From the NCBI GenBank assembly GCA_024220525.1, contig JAMYWO010000032.1, positions 1-64,000 of the forward strand: a DNA stretch of 64,000 bases. Direction: 5' to 3'. Position numbers and translations under genes: made by a program. The notes under the pieces are model-generated. The model was not told the origin of the DNA. It saw only the letters and a list, made by a program, of their open reading frames with translations, and searched no databases. This stretch comes from Cochliopodium minus (taxonomy: Eukaryota > Discosea > Himatismenida > Cochliopodiidae). This document shows positions 10,734 through 23,803 of this stretch, in pieces; position 1 is the first letter of the stretch; every line of letters begins with the position of its first letter.

Positions 10734-13476
10734 ATGAAATCATTGTTATTAGTTTTGATATTCTTTTTTGTTTTCGTATATTCATCAGAAAATCTAAGAG
10801 GAGTGAATCCAAATGGTAAATCAAAATTATTTATTAGATAATTAAATAGCTCTAAAATTTTTTCACATAATATCGAGATATATGCTCATAAAACTAATGA
10901 ATTCATATATAGTGTTGGAAAATTATAAGAATGAACAATTCACATGTGATAAAACAAAAAAAATTGCTTTGAATAGAGTAAATGATGATTATTGCGATTG
11001 CCAAGATGGATCAGATGAACCTGGTAATACAATTTAAAAAATTTATCTTTATTTCTTGGATCATTTGATTCTTTCATTATCTTTGATTGGAATAATAATC
11101 ACCAAAAAAAATTTTAAATATATTTTAATTCAAAATTTCTTTGATTCAATCAAAACAGAAATAACAAATTTGAATCAATTCGATTAAATCAAAGATTTAA
11201 ATTCAACTTTAACATTTCAGAATTATCTTATTGATTCAACTTATAAAATATTTTTTTTTTAAAAAAAAAAACTAAAGGAACTAACGCATGCAACAACGGA
11301 CAATTCTGGTGCAGAAACGCGGAATGGATAGGAAACTCCATCCAAAGCTCAAAAGTGAACGACGGAATCTGCGACTGCTGCGACGGAAGTGACGAATGGC
11401 AAGGAAAAGTAAACTGCAAGAACACTTGCGTAGAAAAAAGAGAGGTGGAACTTAAAAGCAAAAAAGAAAAACTTGAAAAGGGAAAGAGAGGTCTTCTTTT
11501 GAGAGATGCTTACATTGAGTCTGCTAAGGGTCTTGCTGATGGCAAGAGGAGGGATTTAGATCAGGCTCTCGAGAAGATCACCGAGATCGCTGATAAGGTC
11601 AACAGTCTTGAAGCTGACAAGATCAAACTTGAGGATAAAGAAAAGATTGCCATTGAAATTAGGGATCTTCTTAACAAGGGTAATTTTATTATTTATTTTT
11701 TAACATTAATTTTATTAATTTTATTTGATATTTTGTTTACAAAAGCTCATTTTATTTTGTTTTATTTAAAGTTGTTTTTAATTGTTTATTTTGTTTTATT
11801 TTTATAAATTTATTTATTTTAATATTAATTTTAATCATTTTTTTTTATTTTTCAATTAATTAATTTTTTATTTTTTTTCTAAAGATTTTTATTTTGTTGT
11901 ATTCAAATAATTTTTTTTATAAAATCTCAAAAAAAATTTTTACTTTAAGATCTTTCCAAGCCAGACGAACCAAAACCAGACGAAGCAAAGAAAGAAGACG
12001 ACGGCGGTCCAGATGATGTCGAAGCACCCCCACAAATGACCGAAGAGGAAAGACAAGAAAAAGTCAACGCGCTCAGAAAGAAATTGGGCGAGGACGATCA
12101 CGAGAGGGTCATTCAAGGTACAAATAAACCCCCTCCTTCCCCTCCCTCTTTTTTTATCACTTTATTTTATTTTTATATGTTTTCTCTCTTCCTTTTTTCC
12201 CTCTACTGGTTCAGAATTATTTCTGTCCATTATTTTCAGGGGAAAAAACATTTTTTGTAAACTTATCATTATTAAATTATTTTTTTGAAGAGAAAACTGT
12301 TATTTTTTATTTCATTTTGAACATTATTTATTTCATTTATTAATTCTTTCTTAAATTTTTTATTTTTTTATTGTTCAAATAATTTATTTATTTTTGTTTA
12401 ATGATTTTTTTAAAAACAATCAATCTAATTTAAATTATGATTTGTTTTTTGACAACAAATTTATTTATTTTTGTAAATTTCATATAAATTATTTCATTTT
12501 GATTATTTTTATTTTATTATTTTTATTTTATATTGATTATTTTTAAATATTTATTTTTAATTCTACCATTTACTTTTTATTTCTTTTTAATATATTTTTT
12601 AAAAAATTAAGAAATTAATGAGTTGAGATCAAGACTTTCAGAGCTTAAAATCGAAGAAAATCGATTGAAAACCCAAGAAAGAGAAATCAACGAGTACTTC
12701 AACCTTGACTTCGGTCCATCCAACGTGTACGCAGAGCTCTACGACAGATGCTTCGAGCACCAAACCAAGGAGTACACTTACAAACTTTGTTTCTTTAAGA
12801 AGTGCGACCAAGGACATACAACCATTGGTAACTGGAAGGAATGGAAGAAAAAGTATGACGTCATGGTTTATGAGGGTGGTGCTAGTTGTTGGAATGGTAT
12901 GAAAATAAAAAAAATAAAAATAAATAAATAAGTAAAACTTAATAAATAAATAGAACTTAATAGATAATAAAAAATAAACATAAATAAATAAATAATAAAT
13001 AAACATCACAAATTATTATAAAATTAAATTAAATATGAGTTTACAAATCTGAAAAAAGAAAAACACAATTAAAATAAATTAAATTTAAATGAAAATTAAA
13101 TTGAAAAAAAATAAATAAATAAAACGAATAAAATTAAAAATTATATCAAAAATAAAATAAAAGAAATAAAATTATAAAAAATTAAAAATAAATTAAAAAA
13201 TTAAATTAAACAAATCAATTTAAATTTAAAATGAAATAAAAATAAAATAAAAAATAAAAAATATTTTTTCAAAACAAATTGATTTGTTTATTTTTCTTTT
13301 TAGGTCCTACAAGACAAACTACTGTTTACCTTACTTGCGGTGAAAAAGATAGTCTCACACATATCAATGAGCCAAGTAAATGTATTTATGAATATACTTT
13401 TGAGACTCCTGCTGCTTGTTCCCCTGAGGACTTACAAAGTTTGGAAGTTGATTTTGGGACTGATATTCAATATTAA
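10734..13476 (+). CDS. Glucosidase II beta subunit (PRKCSH/GTB1-like)
   Basis: Six exons (10734-10815, 10913-11023, 11278-11679, 11950-12117, 12612-12896, 13304-13476) all join at phase 1. The protein has a signal peptide (MKSLLLVLIFFFVFVYSS) and two cysteine-rich LDLa-type modules ending in DDYCDCQDGSDEPG and NDGICDCCDGSDEW, the hallmark of glucosidase II beta. A long charged coiled coil and an acidic linker follow. The C-terminal MRH lectin domain carries YKLCFFKKCDQ, the substrate-loop region and a Cys-rich end (YLTCGEKD, SKCIYEY, ETPAACS). The subunit binds N-glycan mannose and holds the catalytic alpha subunit in the ER, where the complex trims glucose during calnexin-cycle quality control. 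The usual HDEL-type ER retrieval signal is absent; the protein ends DIQY. Confidence 0.93.
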
Positions 13477-13644
13477 ACAAAAATTTATTTAAAAAAAAAT
13501 AAAATAAAAATTAATTAATATTTATAAAGTGAAAACATTAATTATTCAAAACCAAAAAACCAAGAGTGAAACTACAAAAGAATTACAACCAATATCTTCC
13601 TCTTTTTCTTTTTATAATTATAATTGACAAAAAAATAAAAAAAA

Positions 13645-14732
13645 ATGGATTCTCAAAATTCAATTAACATAAAGCAAGAATTTGATGTTTTCTTCTTTGT
13701 TGGTATGTTTTTCATTTTGAAATGTTTGTTCGCTTTATAGATTGAAATATTTGCCCTCTTTAAAATATAGGACTCAAAAAGAATGATACTATAGCATCAA
13801 GGTATATCTCCTTTCATTCTGAAATATTAAGAATATCCGTTTGATTTTTCTGTGATAATATTTTTATTACACATATAAGATGGACAAAAAATGGTCAGAA
13901 GGGAAAATTACTAATGATACATGCCAAGAGGTTATATCCAAACATAATGATAACACCAGAAGATAAACATATAGTAAGAAGAGTTTAAATAACATAAATA
14001 TAATCTTTTTTTTTAAAATTCCCTGAATATTTAGCCCTACATGTTAATAGAAACTGAAAATCTGATCAAAACTGAAGATAGCACAAGATATTTTCTCTTG
14101 AGCGATAATTTGATGACATTGGGAATAGCATTTAATCTTAGTAAGTAAAAAATAATAAAGGAGATGAAACTTTTTAACTTAATTTATTGTAGGAGAAAAA
14201 GCATTTGAATTTGAAAGAATATTTGAAAATGTAAAGTCTTATTGTCACAATTTTAATCAAATCTACAAAGAATCACACAGATCAGAAATAAGAACTTCCA
14301 ACAATCAATTCGACTACTTTGTGCACTTAAAGAAAAACATCTCCATGATCAAGAACAACCTCTCTTTGCTCTCCGTCGAACAAATACACGAGCTGAAAGA
14401 TTTATTCTCCGATCAGATGAGCAACATCCAAAACGAAACTGAAACGAGGAATAAAGACAATGAATGTATAATTTGTTTTGTAAATAAAAAGTCCATTGTA
14501 ACTAATATTAATTTTCTTTATTAAATTAAATTTTTTATTAAATTTTTTTTTAAAGGTGTTCACTCCTTGTGGTCATTACACGTATTTTTCTTCTTTACAT
14601 TTTTATCATGCTCTTTAAAAACAATACCAAAAATTTTTTTTTAGGTCATGTGATGCTTGCTCTGACAAGTTGGATGACTGTCCGATATGCAGAGTTAAAA
14701 TAGAAACTAAAATTAAACTTTATGACGTTTGA
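13645..14732 (+). CDS. RING-finger protein, probable E3 ubiquitin ligase
   Basis: Several short exons start at MDSQNSINIKQEFDVFFF and end with a C-terminal RING of the C3HC4 type: ECIICFVNKKSIV, then VFTPCGHY after an intron, then SCDACSDKLDDCPICR in the last exon, with the stop at 14730-14732. The compact spacing and the position at the very C-terminus resemble the RINGs of IAP and MULAN-type ligases. The N-terminal ~200 residues are mostly helical (IETENLIKTEDSTRYFLLS, then ISMIKNNLSLLSVEQIHEL) and match nothing I know. There is no membrane helix. A role in ubiquitin transfer follows from the RING family; the substrate is unknown. Confidence 0.8.
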
Positions 14733-14839
14733 AAAATCATTTAGTTTATTTGTATTAAAACAAAAAACTTTTTTGTAAAATTTTTTAATAAATATTTTTT
14801 ATTTCCAATATTTTTTTTATCAAAAAAAATAATTTCTCT

Positions 14840-15611
14840 TTATTTCTTAAATGTTGTGTCTTTGAAAGCAAACATTTCAATTTGTTGAATGTTGTTTGGA
14901 GAATCCACCCAATCCCTCAAACCTCTGCAATTTCTTTTGTTTCTAACGTCAGGCATTTCTAATTTATAAAAATAATTGTTTTTATTTATTTTTTAATTTT
15001 TTTATTTTATTTTTTTTATTTTTTTATTTTAAATTTATTTTTTTTAAATTTTTTACCATAACCAATTGTTCTGAATAATTCCGCTTCTTCTTCTCTTTTT
15101 AAAGTTAGATCTCTTAATCTATTAACTTTTTTATCTTTTGATTGTTCCAATTCTTCAATTTCTAAATCAAATCTCGAAAGATATTCTTTTATCCATTCAA
15201 CTGCATCATCTTTTTTTTTTGATTTTTAAAAATTGAAATATATTTAAATAAATTCAGTGAAAAAAAATTATATATTAGGATGATTTTTATACCATATGTG
15301 AATGATGCTTTCTCAGTTTCTTTTTCAATCTTACTTTTGAAAAATGATATTTTTTCCACTTTATTTCCCAAAAAAATTATAAAAATTTAATTTTTTGAAG
15401 GGAATTTTATTTTGAAAGAGTAAAACATACCAACAGGCAACTTTACTTTTCTTTTCAATCTATTTCTATCATTTTTAATTCCCTTTAATTGTTCTTCTCT
15501 TACAATCTTTGCAGCCTTTCTTGATTCAGGATGGATTATATTTGTGATTTTTTCATTTGTTCTGACATTTCTCTTTGGATATTTTGTATTAGATTTTGAT
15601 TTTGATGACAT
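14840..15611 (-). CDS. TMA16-like ribosome biogenesis factor
   Basis: Four minus-strand exons (about 15611-15430, 15370-15293, 15211-15055, 14958-14840) give a basic protein of about 150 residues. It begins with a Lys/Arg-rich segment containing IIHPESRKAAKIVREEQLK, the TMA16 signature (HP-x-SRKA-x-I-x-RE). The middle has the coiled segment DAVEWIKEYLSRFDLEIEEL. The last exon carries EMPDVRN and GLRDWVDSPNNIQQIEMF, equivalent to the family's closing IPDI...REW motif. In yeast TMA16 associates with nuclear pre-60S particles, so nucleolar/nuclear action is expected. Length and all three blocks agree with the family. It is divergent from the 15908 gene, about 300 bases apart. Confidence 0.85.
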
Positions 15612-15880
15612 TTATGTGTTTGAAAGTTTATTTGTAAAAAGGGTCTTTTAATTTTTTTTTATTATTTTTGATTTTGAAAAGGGTATTTATTTAAATATGA
15701 ATATTTTTGAAATTAATACAAAGATGGATGAAATTAACTTTGAACAAAATGGTTTCTTTTTTCTCAAATCATCTTTTATCTTTTTAATTTTGGCGAAATT
15801 TTATTTTTAACTGAACAAAATTGAAAAAAATAAAAAAAATTAACGTATTTCCAAAATTTAAATCTTTTTTGATCAGTACC

Positions 15881-15894
15881 TATATATAAAAGAG
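15881..15894 (+). promoter_or_regulatory. TATA-like box upstream of the large CLU/TPR gene
   Basis: The run tatatataaaagag lies 14-27 bases before the ATG at 15908 in otherwise T-rich DNA. It resembles a TATA element with a very short leader. In such AT-rich DNA this match is weak evidence by itself. Confidence 0.3.
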
Positions 15895-15907
15895 ATATTG
15901 AACGAGA

Positions 15908-18900
15908 ATGGATTTAGATTATCAAAAATTACAATTGAATATCGATGATTATCAGATGATGGATACAACCCCAAATTTGATGCCGTCAAAAAATTATGTG
16001 GAAGAAGAGACGGTGGAATCATACGAGACATCTGCATCATTGGGTAATCTGTCGAATCTTTTCATCAATAATTCAAATTCCAATGAAGAAACAGATACTG
16101 ATAATGATAACGATACCACCACTGAAGATTATTCACAAGATCCTCAAAGTGAGAAAAATTCATATAGTGGATTATTGGAGCAATATAGTTTCAAGGTAGA
16201 TATGGATGAAGAAGAATATGCCACATTTGATTCCAAGGATATATATCTCATCAAAAATAATATCGCAAAGGAGAATAATGAATCAAATAATAATAAGGAT
16301 AATAACAACAACAGATCAAAGAACACATATCTGATGAACAATTATTATAATAAATGCATCAATCTGACATCATATTCTGACAATAATAATTATTCAAACA
16401 ATAACAACAGTGAGAATAAAAACAATGGAGGCAATAATAGCCAACCTAATAAAGAGAATGATGTGGCATTTGAATCTCTCATGCGAATCCAAAAGATATT
16501 GTTGGATTCTGATGGAAGGAATTGGAATGAGGAATTCCAACAATTATTGGAAAATCCAACGACAACACCAGAAGAGATGCAAGAAAGGTAAAAATAATAA
16601 AAATTATAAAATTAAAAAATAAAAAATACTCGAATAATTCTTCGATTGATTTAAATTTTTAATATTTATTTTCGAATCAATCTCCTTTTTCCCAAATAGA
16701 ATCAATTCAATCTCTGAATTCACCAATGAATTTTTGCAAAAGGCAATCCCGCTCGCCAAACAAATCATTTCTGAAAGATTCCTCCCAAATCACGAAAAGA
16801 AGATCACATCCTCACTTATCGGAGGAATAGCGGGTAATTTTTTGTATTGAATTTTTCAAAATCAATAATATGTCAAAATAAAAAAATTTATAAAAGGCGG
16901 AGAAAAATTTTTTGTTGAAGGTAAATAATTTTTATTTTTAAATGAAGGAATAGAGATGTTCAAAATTTTACAACAGTTTTAAATTTTTTAGTTACAAATT
17001 AATATCCACTAAAAAAGTTTTATGTTTAATAATCGAATTTGATTATTTTAAATTTAAGCAAGTTTTAAATTCAATCTTGATTATTTTAAACTTCTTTTTC
17101 CAATTAATCATTTTGATAGTTTTTCAACAAATATAATTTTGTTCTTTTTTTTTCAATTTGTTTTTAAATATTTCAATTAAATTTTTAAGGAATGTTTTGG
17201 AAATTTTCTACCACCGATAACCATGGGATATATGGAAATGACAGTGAATGTGCGATGAAAACAGCGAACCACGAACTGAGAAGTTTCAAAGAAATCATCT
17301 CTTGCAACATTCCCAACCTCCATCTCCCTCTCATGGCCACCATAACGTGGTTGGGATGCAGACTTTCTGTGCAAACCATTGTACCTTTGTCAAAGGGAAC
17401 TCTTATTTATGGTTTGAAATAATTTTTTTAAAAAATAAACTTTATTTGAAAAAATAAAAATTAAAATTAAAGGATCTGCTGATGCTGGAAGAACTGTTCA
17501 CAATGATGAGTAAAAAAAAAATATTTTTTTAATAATAATTATTTTTATTTTAAAAATTTTATTTTTCGATAATAAGCATTTAAAATTTCAATTTTTTTTT
17601 TATTTATCAATTTTTTTTTTAGTCCAAAATTTAGTGAGCTTATGAACGAAATGGGAAAAAAATTAAACTTGAAACCACATCATGTTGGAAAATCAGGAAC
17701 CAAAGTATTAGTATCAACTCCTTGTGACATAGAAGGGTAAAAAAAATTTAAAAAAAAAATTAAAATAACTTCAATTTTTTTTTTTTGATTAGGCATCTAG
17801 CTATGGATGGAAGATATTATGTTTTGGGTAAAAAACATTGATTAAACATTTTTTTAATTCAATTTATTAAATTTTTAAAAAGATGTTGCTCGTTTGTTTC
17901 CTCCTTCTTCTCCAACAAGAGACAAAAAGGGAGAACATTTATTCAGGTTGTTAAGACCAGAATTCCTTAGAAAGTATCTCAAACCCTTATCTTCCGGTAA
18001 CTTTTTTATTTTTTATTTTTTATTTTCTATTTTTTATTTTTTATTTTTTATTTTTTATTTTATTTTTATTTTTATTTTTATTTTTTTATTCTTTTTTTTT
18101 ATTTTTTATTTATTTAAAAAAAGATGCTTTTAGCGCTTTTGGTTCAGACAATATCAAAGAGAATAATTTGGAAGTGATCGAGGCCACCAAGTACTTGTTC
18201 AAGGAGCTCATTCCAAATTTCGCACAAGATCTCAACAGAAGATATTCTAACTCCTCCACTGAACTACTTTCAAACAACTTGATAGAAGAAATACATTCAG
18301 TAGGAATTAAGTAAAAAACAAATCTTTTTTTAAAATTAGTTTTTTATTTTTCATTTCATTTTTTTATTTTTTATTTTTAATGGTTTTTATTTATTTTTTA
18401 TAATTTTTTTTTTTGTTTTTTTTTTTTGTATTTTTTATTTTTTATTTCATTTTATTTTTTATTTATTAATAATTTAAAATTTTAGTTGTCGTTACTTGGG
18501 TCTCTTGAGAAAGAAATTGATTCCAGAAATAGATGTAGTGGTGTTGACCGAGATGTTGGTGAGAACTGCCAACAAAATTCTTCTGAAGAAAATGAGGGAA
18601 GTGAATGTCCAAATCCCTTCCATCAAACCATACAAAGAAGTAACAGCAGAATACTACAACGTAAAAATTTTTGTTATTGTTTTTATAAACTTTTTATTTT
18701 TTATTTTTTATTTTTTTATTTATTATAATTTTTTTAATTTTTGATTGTTTTATATTTGATTATTTTTTTTTTTAGCTTTTATTTGGAAATGGAGAAAGTA
18801 GCGAAGAATACTGGTTCGGAGAATTCAAAAGACGCACCCTAGAAAAGTTCATCTTCAGTTTCGCCACAGAAGAAGCAAGCCCCTCTTTCGACCTAAGAAG

Positions 18901-21900
18901 CGTGATAGATCTCAAAAACATGTTCATTAAACTCACCCAGAAAAACAACGTAGTTTTCACTAAAGCAGCTGTTGTAAAGTTGAATAAAAGCTTGAGAGAC
19001 AGAACTGGCAGTGTTTTGAAGATTTATCAGACTCTTTTCACTCATGACGATGTTCAGGAAATCAACCCTGCCATTAAGGTTATCAAGATTGATCCTATCT
19101 TTCAGAATTTTACAAAAAATGGTGAAATCGAGATGGTTTACAAGAAAAAACTAGAATTAAGAGAAAAATCTTTGAAGAAAGGGTAAATTTAATTCTATTT
19201 CCTTTTTTATTTTTTATTTTTTTATTTTTTATTTTTTTCATTTTTTTCATTTTTTTTTTGGATTTTTATGAGATTTGAACTATTGATTTTTTTATTAATT
19301 GAATAATTAAAATTAAAAATTATATCAATTGAGAAATTGAATTAATTAGAAAAGATTTGGAACTCTACTATTTTATTTTGAATATTTGAATTTTTTTAAT
19401 TCTTTTTTTAATGTTAACAAAAATTTTATTTTAATTTTTAAAGTGACCCTCATATTTTTGATTCGATGAGACACTTGGCAGAATACTATGAGATGGAGGG
19501 AAGATATGAAGAAAGTCATCAGATTTATCAGAAAATAATCGAAAAAGTGACAGAAGACATGGAAGATGATGAAATGGGAATTAAGGAGCTCAAATTGAGT
19601 GAAAGTCATCAAAATTTGGGACAATTAGCCCAAAAGTTTGGAAAATATGAAGAAGTAAAATATTTTTTAAATAAAATTTTATTTTTTAAACAAAAAATAT
19701 TGTTATTTTTTTTAATTTTTTGTTTTTTGATCTATCTACTTTCATTTAATTTTTTGTATTTTTTAAAAATTTGTTATTTTTTAAAATTTTTTATTTTTAT
19801 TTTTATTTTTATTTATTTTTATTTGTTTCATTTAATTTTATTTTTTATTTTTTGTATTGTTTAAATTATTAATAACATTTTTTTATTTGTTCTTTATTTT
19901 TATTTTAAAGGCATTGAACCATTTCAACATAAGTCACAAAATCATTAGAAAAATGGCGCAACTGAAAGTATCAGACCCATCCTTCTACCAAAGAAACGAT
20001 CTCCACATCGCAACCTGTCTCTGCAAAATGTCGCAACTAAAGTTATCACTGGGAGAACTAAGAGATTCGGAAATAGATATCATCGAGAGCTGTTCCATCT
20101 ATGAGAAGTGGTACGAGTTTGTCAATGAAACTTCCATGTCTAATGCTCTTTCTTTGTCTTCTAGTTGGTCTCACACTAACAATGACGTTTTGCTTCCTAA
20201 GATCACTTCTGGAATTGTAGAATGTAAAAATTTAAATTTAATTTTTTTTAATTATTTAATTTTTTTTTTTGTTTCTTTTAAAAATTTTTAGCTTATAATA
20301 CAAGGTAATAAAATCAAAAAAAAAAAAAAAAAATTATTTTAAAAAAAATTATTTTAAAATAAAAAATTTAAAATTCATTGATTGATTTATTTTCTTTTTG
20401 AATTTTTGAATTGATTTTATTCTAATATTTCTTTTATTGATTTCAAAATTTTTTAATTTCTTTTTTCTTTAGATCTCTGGTAAAATATAACCAAGGAAAA
20501 TACAAAGATGCTCAGCATTGGCAAAAGGAATCACTCAGAATCACTAATACTAATTTTGGAAAAATCAATTCCAGGTATGCTGCTTGTGTGTCTGGATATG
20601 CTAAAATAATGTATAGATTAGGGAAATATGACAAAGCAAAAAAGTAAATTAAATAATAAAAAATAATAAATATAAAAATAAAATAAAATAAAATAAAAAT
20701 AAAATAAATATAAATATAAAAATAAAAATAAAAATAAAAATAAAAATAAAAATAAAAATATAAAATAAAAATATAAAATATAAAAATAAAAATAAAATAA
20801 ATAAAAATACTTTAAATCAAATTAATTAATTTTTTTTTTAGAAATTTCGACAAATCACTTAAAATCAGAAAAGAATGTTTGGGGAAACATCCTCTCGTCG
20901 CAGTTTCTTACTCTGACGTCGCCTATTTATATGGAGCACAGGGTCAGTTTCAACAAGCTCTCAAAATCTACAATAAAGCAATAAGACTTTTAACATCTAT
21001 ATTTGGTGAAAAGAATCCTCATCCAACTGTATTTCTTTTATTTTTTTAAATTTTAAATTTTAAATTTTTATTTCATTTTTTTGTTTTTATTTTTTTTTAT
21101 TTATTTTTTTATTTTTTAATTTAAACTTTTTATTTTTTAATTTAAACTTTTTATTTTATTTTTTTTTTGCAAAAGATCGAATCTGTCAAGAAAAACATTG
21201 CTTGGATTTATTTCAAATTGGCAAACTTCTCTAAGGCTGAAGAATTATATTTATCAGCTCTTAAAGAAGAACAAAAAACGCTTGGAAGTAATTTCTTTTC
21301 ATTATTAAAATTATTCTTTTATTTTTATTTCCATTTAATATTTTTTTATTTTTTTTAATAATTTTTTTTTAAAAGGTCAACATCCTACTACTGCTTATAC
21401 TCTCTCAGAACTTTCTGAAGTTTACATCAAAAGCGGAAATTTTTCTCAAGCGAAAGAACTCGTTATTAAAGCACTCACCATCAGAAAAAACATTTATGGT
21501 AAATGATGAATAATAAATAATTATAATAAAAAAATAATTTAAAAATAAAAATAAACGTAAATTTAATTTAAAATATAATTTTTTTTTAAAGGTGAATTAC
21601 ACATAGAAGTAGCAAGGTCTGTTGCAAATTTAGGTAAATGAAATAAAAAAATGATAGAAAAAATAAAATAAAAACAAAAATAAAAATTAAAAAATTAAAA
21701 AATAAACTAAAAAATTAAAATAAAAAAGTAATTAAAAAAATAAAAAAAAATAATTAATATAATTAAAATAATCAAAATTAATATTTAAAAAAAAATAAAA
21801 AAAAAATGAATGAAAAATAAAAATTGAAATTAATTTTTGTTTTTGTAGGTCTTGTCTACTTTCATGAAGGAAATTATGCACAGAGCGAAACTTTGTTGAA

Positions 21901-23614
21901 ACAATCTCGACAGATGATGACAAATGCACTTAGAAAAAGTGATCACATAAACAATTCTTTCATTTTGTGTGGGTTGGGTCAGAATTACATGAGGCAGGGG
22001 AACTACAGCAAAGCCATCAAAATTTTGGACAAATCCCTCAAAATCTCCGTTGATTCTTTAGGAAAGAGTCATCCTGGTAAGATTTTAAAAAACAAATAAA
22101 AAATAAAAAATAAAAAATAAAAAATTAAAAAAATTAAAAAAAATAAATTGAAATAATTTTGTAAATAAAAAATAAAAAATAAATTTAAACAAAAAAAAAA
22201 ATTAAAAAATTAAAAATAAATAAAAATAAAAAATAAACAATATGATGAATAAAATTAAAAAAAAATAAAAAATTATAAAATAAAAAATAAAAAATAAAAT
22301 AAAATAAAATAATTTTTTGTAAATAAAAAAAAAAATAAAAAATAAAAAAAAAATTTAAACAAATAAAAAATAAAAATAAAAAATAAAATAAAAACAAAAT
22401 TATTAATAAAAAAAAAAAAAAAAACTTTTTTCTAGATACCGCAAACATTATAAATTTGAAAGCGTATGCCTTTGGATCACTGGGAGAAATAACCAATGCA
22501 AAAAAACTTTACAAAGAAGCACTTCTTAACTTGGAAAACTTCTTTGGAAGCGACCACATGGACATCGCCATTGTTAAAAAAAATCTCGCATGGATTCATG
22601 TAAGCAATTCTAATTTTGAGAAAGCCAAAAGCCTTTATGAAGATTCTCTAAGAATGGCCCTTAAAATTGTAGGTGAAAATCACCCTGAAACATCGTAAAA
22701 ATATTTTTTTATTTTTTATTTTTTATTTTTTGTTTTAAATTTCTTTTTGATTTTCAAAACATTTTTTTTTTATTTTCAAGTTAATTACAATTATTTTCAA
22801 TATTATTTTTTTTTTGTTTTTTTTTTAAATAGTTTCAAATATTATTTCATTTTTTTCATTTTTTATTTTTTTTATTTTTTATTTTTTAAAAGGTTAATTA
22901 AAATGGATTTCGCAGAATTTTTATTGAAACAAAATAAGATAAAAGAAAGCAAAAAACTAGCCAAAAAAGTTTTAGAAACCCAGAAACAAATCTACAAAAA
23001 TACAGGACATCACATCAACATAGGAAACTCCTACAACCTTCTTGGTTTTATCTACACCAAACAATCTACCGAAAAACCTGAAAAATTAGACAAAGCAATA
23101 GAATCTCACAAATTAGTATTATTTTTAATTTTAACTTATTTAATTTTATTTTTTTTATTAATTTTTAATTTTTTTTTATTATTTTAATTTTTTAATATTT
23201 ATTTTTTTAACTTTTATTTTTTAATATTTATTTTTATCATTTTTTTTAATATTTTTTTTTTAATTTTAAAAGGCCTTACAACAAATCAAAAAAAGCATCA
23301 ACGAAACTCACGAAAGAGTAGGCAAAACAAAACACTACCTCTCCAAAGTCTACCTCCAAAAAGGCGACCACGAACAAGCCCTCAAACACCTCAAGTCCGC
23401 CTTCCAAATCCTCTACAAATTCTACGGAGAAAAACTCGTTATCGCACAGTTATATTGTGAATTGGGTGATCTGTGTTCCAAAATGAACGAAAAGAAAGAA
23501 AAAATCGTTTTTTATTACGAAAAGTCTTTGGACATTTATTTGTCTGGCTTGAAGTATGCAAAAACACATCCTGATGTTGACAAAATTTTCGAGATCATTA
23601 AGAACTTTAAATAA
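15908..23614 (+). CDS. Large CLU-domain protein with kinesin-light-chain-type TPR repeats
   Basis: A single gene of about 20 exons spans 7.7 kb. The first exon encodes an acidic, Asn-rich N-terminus (MDLDYQKLQLNIDDYQMMD; NNN runs near 16290-16440) in place of the usual CLU-N domain. A CLU domain follows in many small exons: HLPLMATITWLGCRLSV, then LIYGSADAGRTVHNDDP, LNLKPHHVG, and the hallmark GHLAMDGRYYVLDVARLFPP and LFRLLRPEFLRKYL near 17.8-18 kb. A helical segment (EEYWFGEFKRRTLEKF) comes next, then at least eight TPRs of the kinesin-light-chain kind (ALNHFNISHKIIRKM; ALKIYNKAIRLLTSIFGEK; AKKLYKEALLNLENFFG), ending EIIKNFK. CLU family proteins are cytosolic, bind mRNAs for mitochondrial proteins and affect mitochondrial distribution. 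This member lacks the classical N-terminus, so its function may differ. Confidence 0.85.
20646..20805. repeat. Intronic A-rich simple repeat (ataaaa/aaataaaa units)
   Basis: The intron between two TPR exons is built from near-perfect aaaata and aaaaataa units. Its partners nearby (for example 22092-22430) are the same in style. Such arrays are polymorphic and prone to assembly error. Confidence 0.7.
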
Positions 23615-23803
23615 TTATTTCCCCCTCCCCAACATCTACACAATATAAATTTAATTATAAAAAAAACTAAATTAAAATAAAATAACAAAAACTTCAAAAT
23701 CAATCTTTTCAAACAAAATTTTTTAATTTTTATAAAAATTATTCAAAAAAAAAAAATAAAAAAAAAAAATTATTAAAAAAAAAAAAATAAAAAATAAAAA
23801 AAA

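Noticed and set aside
12638-13009. Minus-strand frame of about 120 codons opposite the glucosidase MRH exon
   Set aside because: It runs from coding antisense into intron simple sequence, and its composition is a shadow of the well-supported MRH domain on the plus strand.
18001-18115. Tandem ttttta repeats as a CRISPR-like or structured array
   Set aside because: Simple sequence without distinct spacers, located inside a spliced intron; many introns here look the same.
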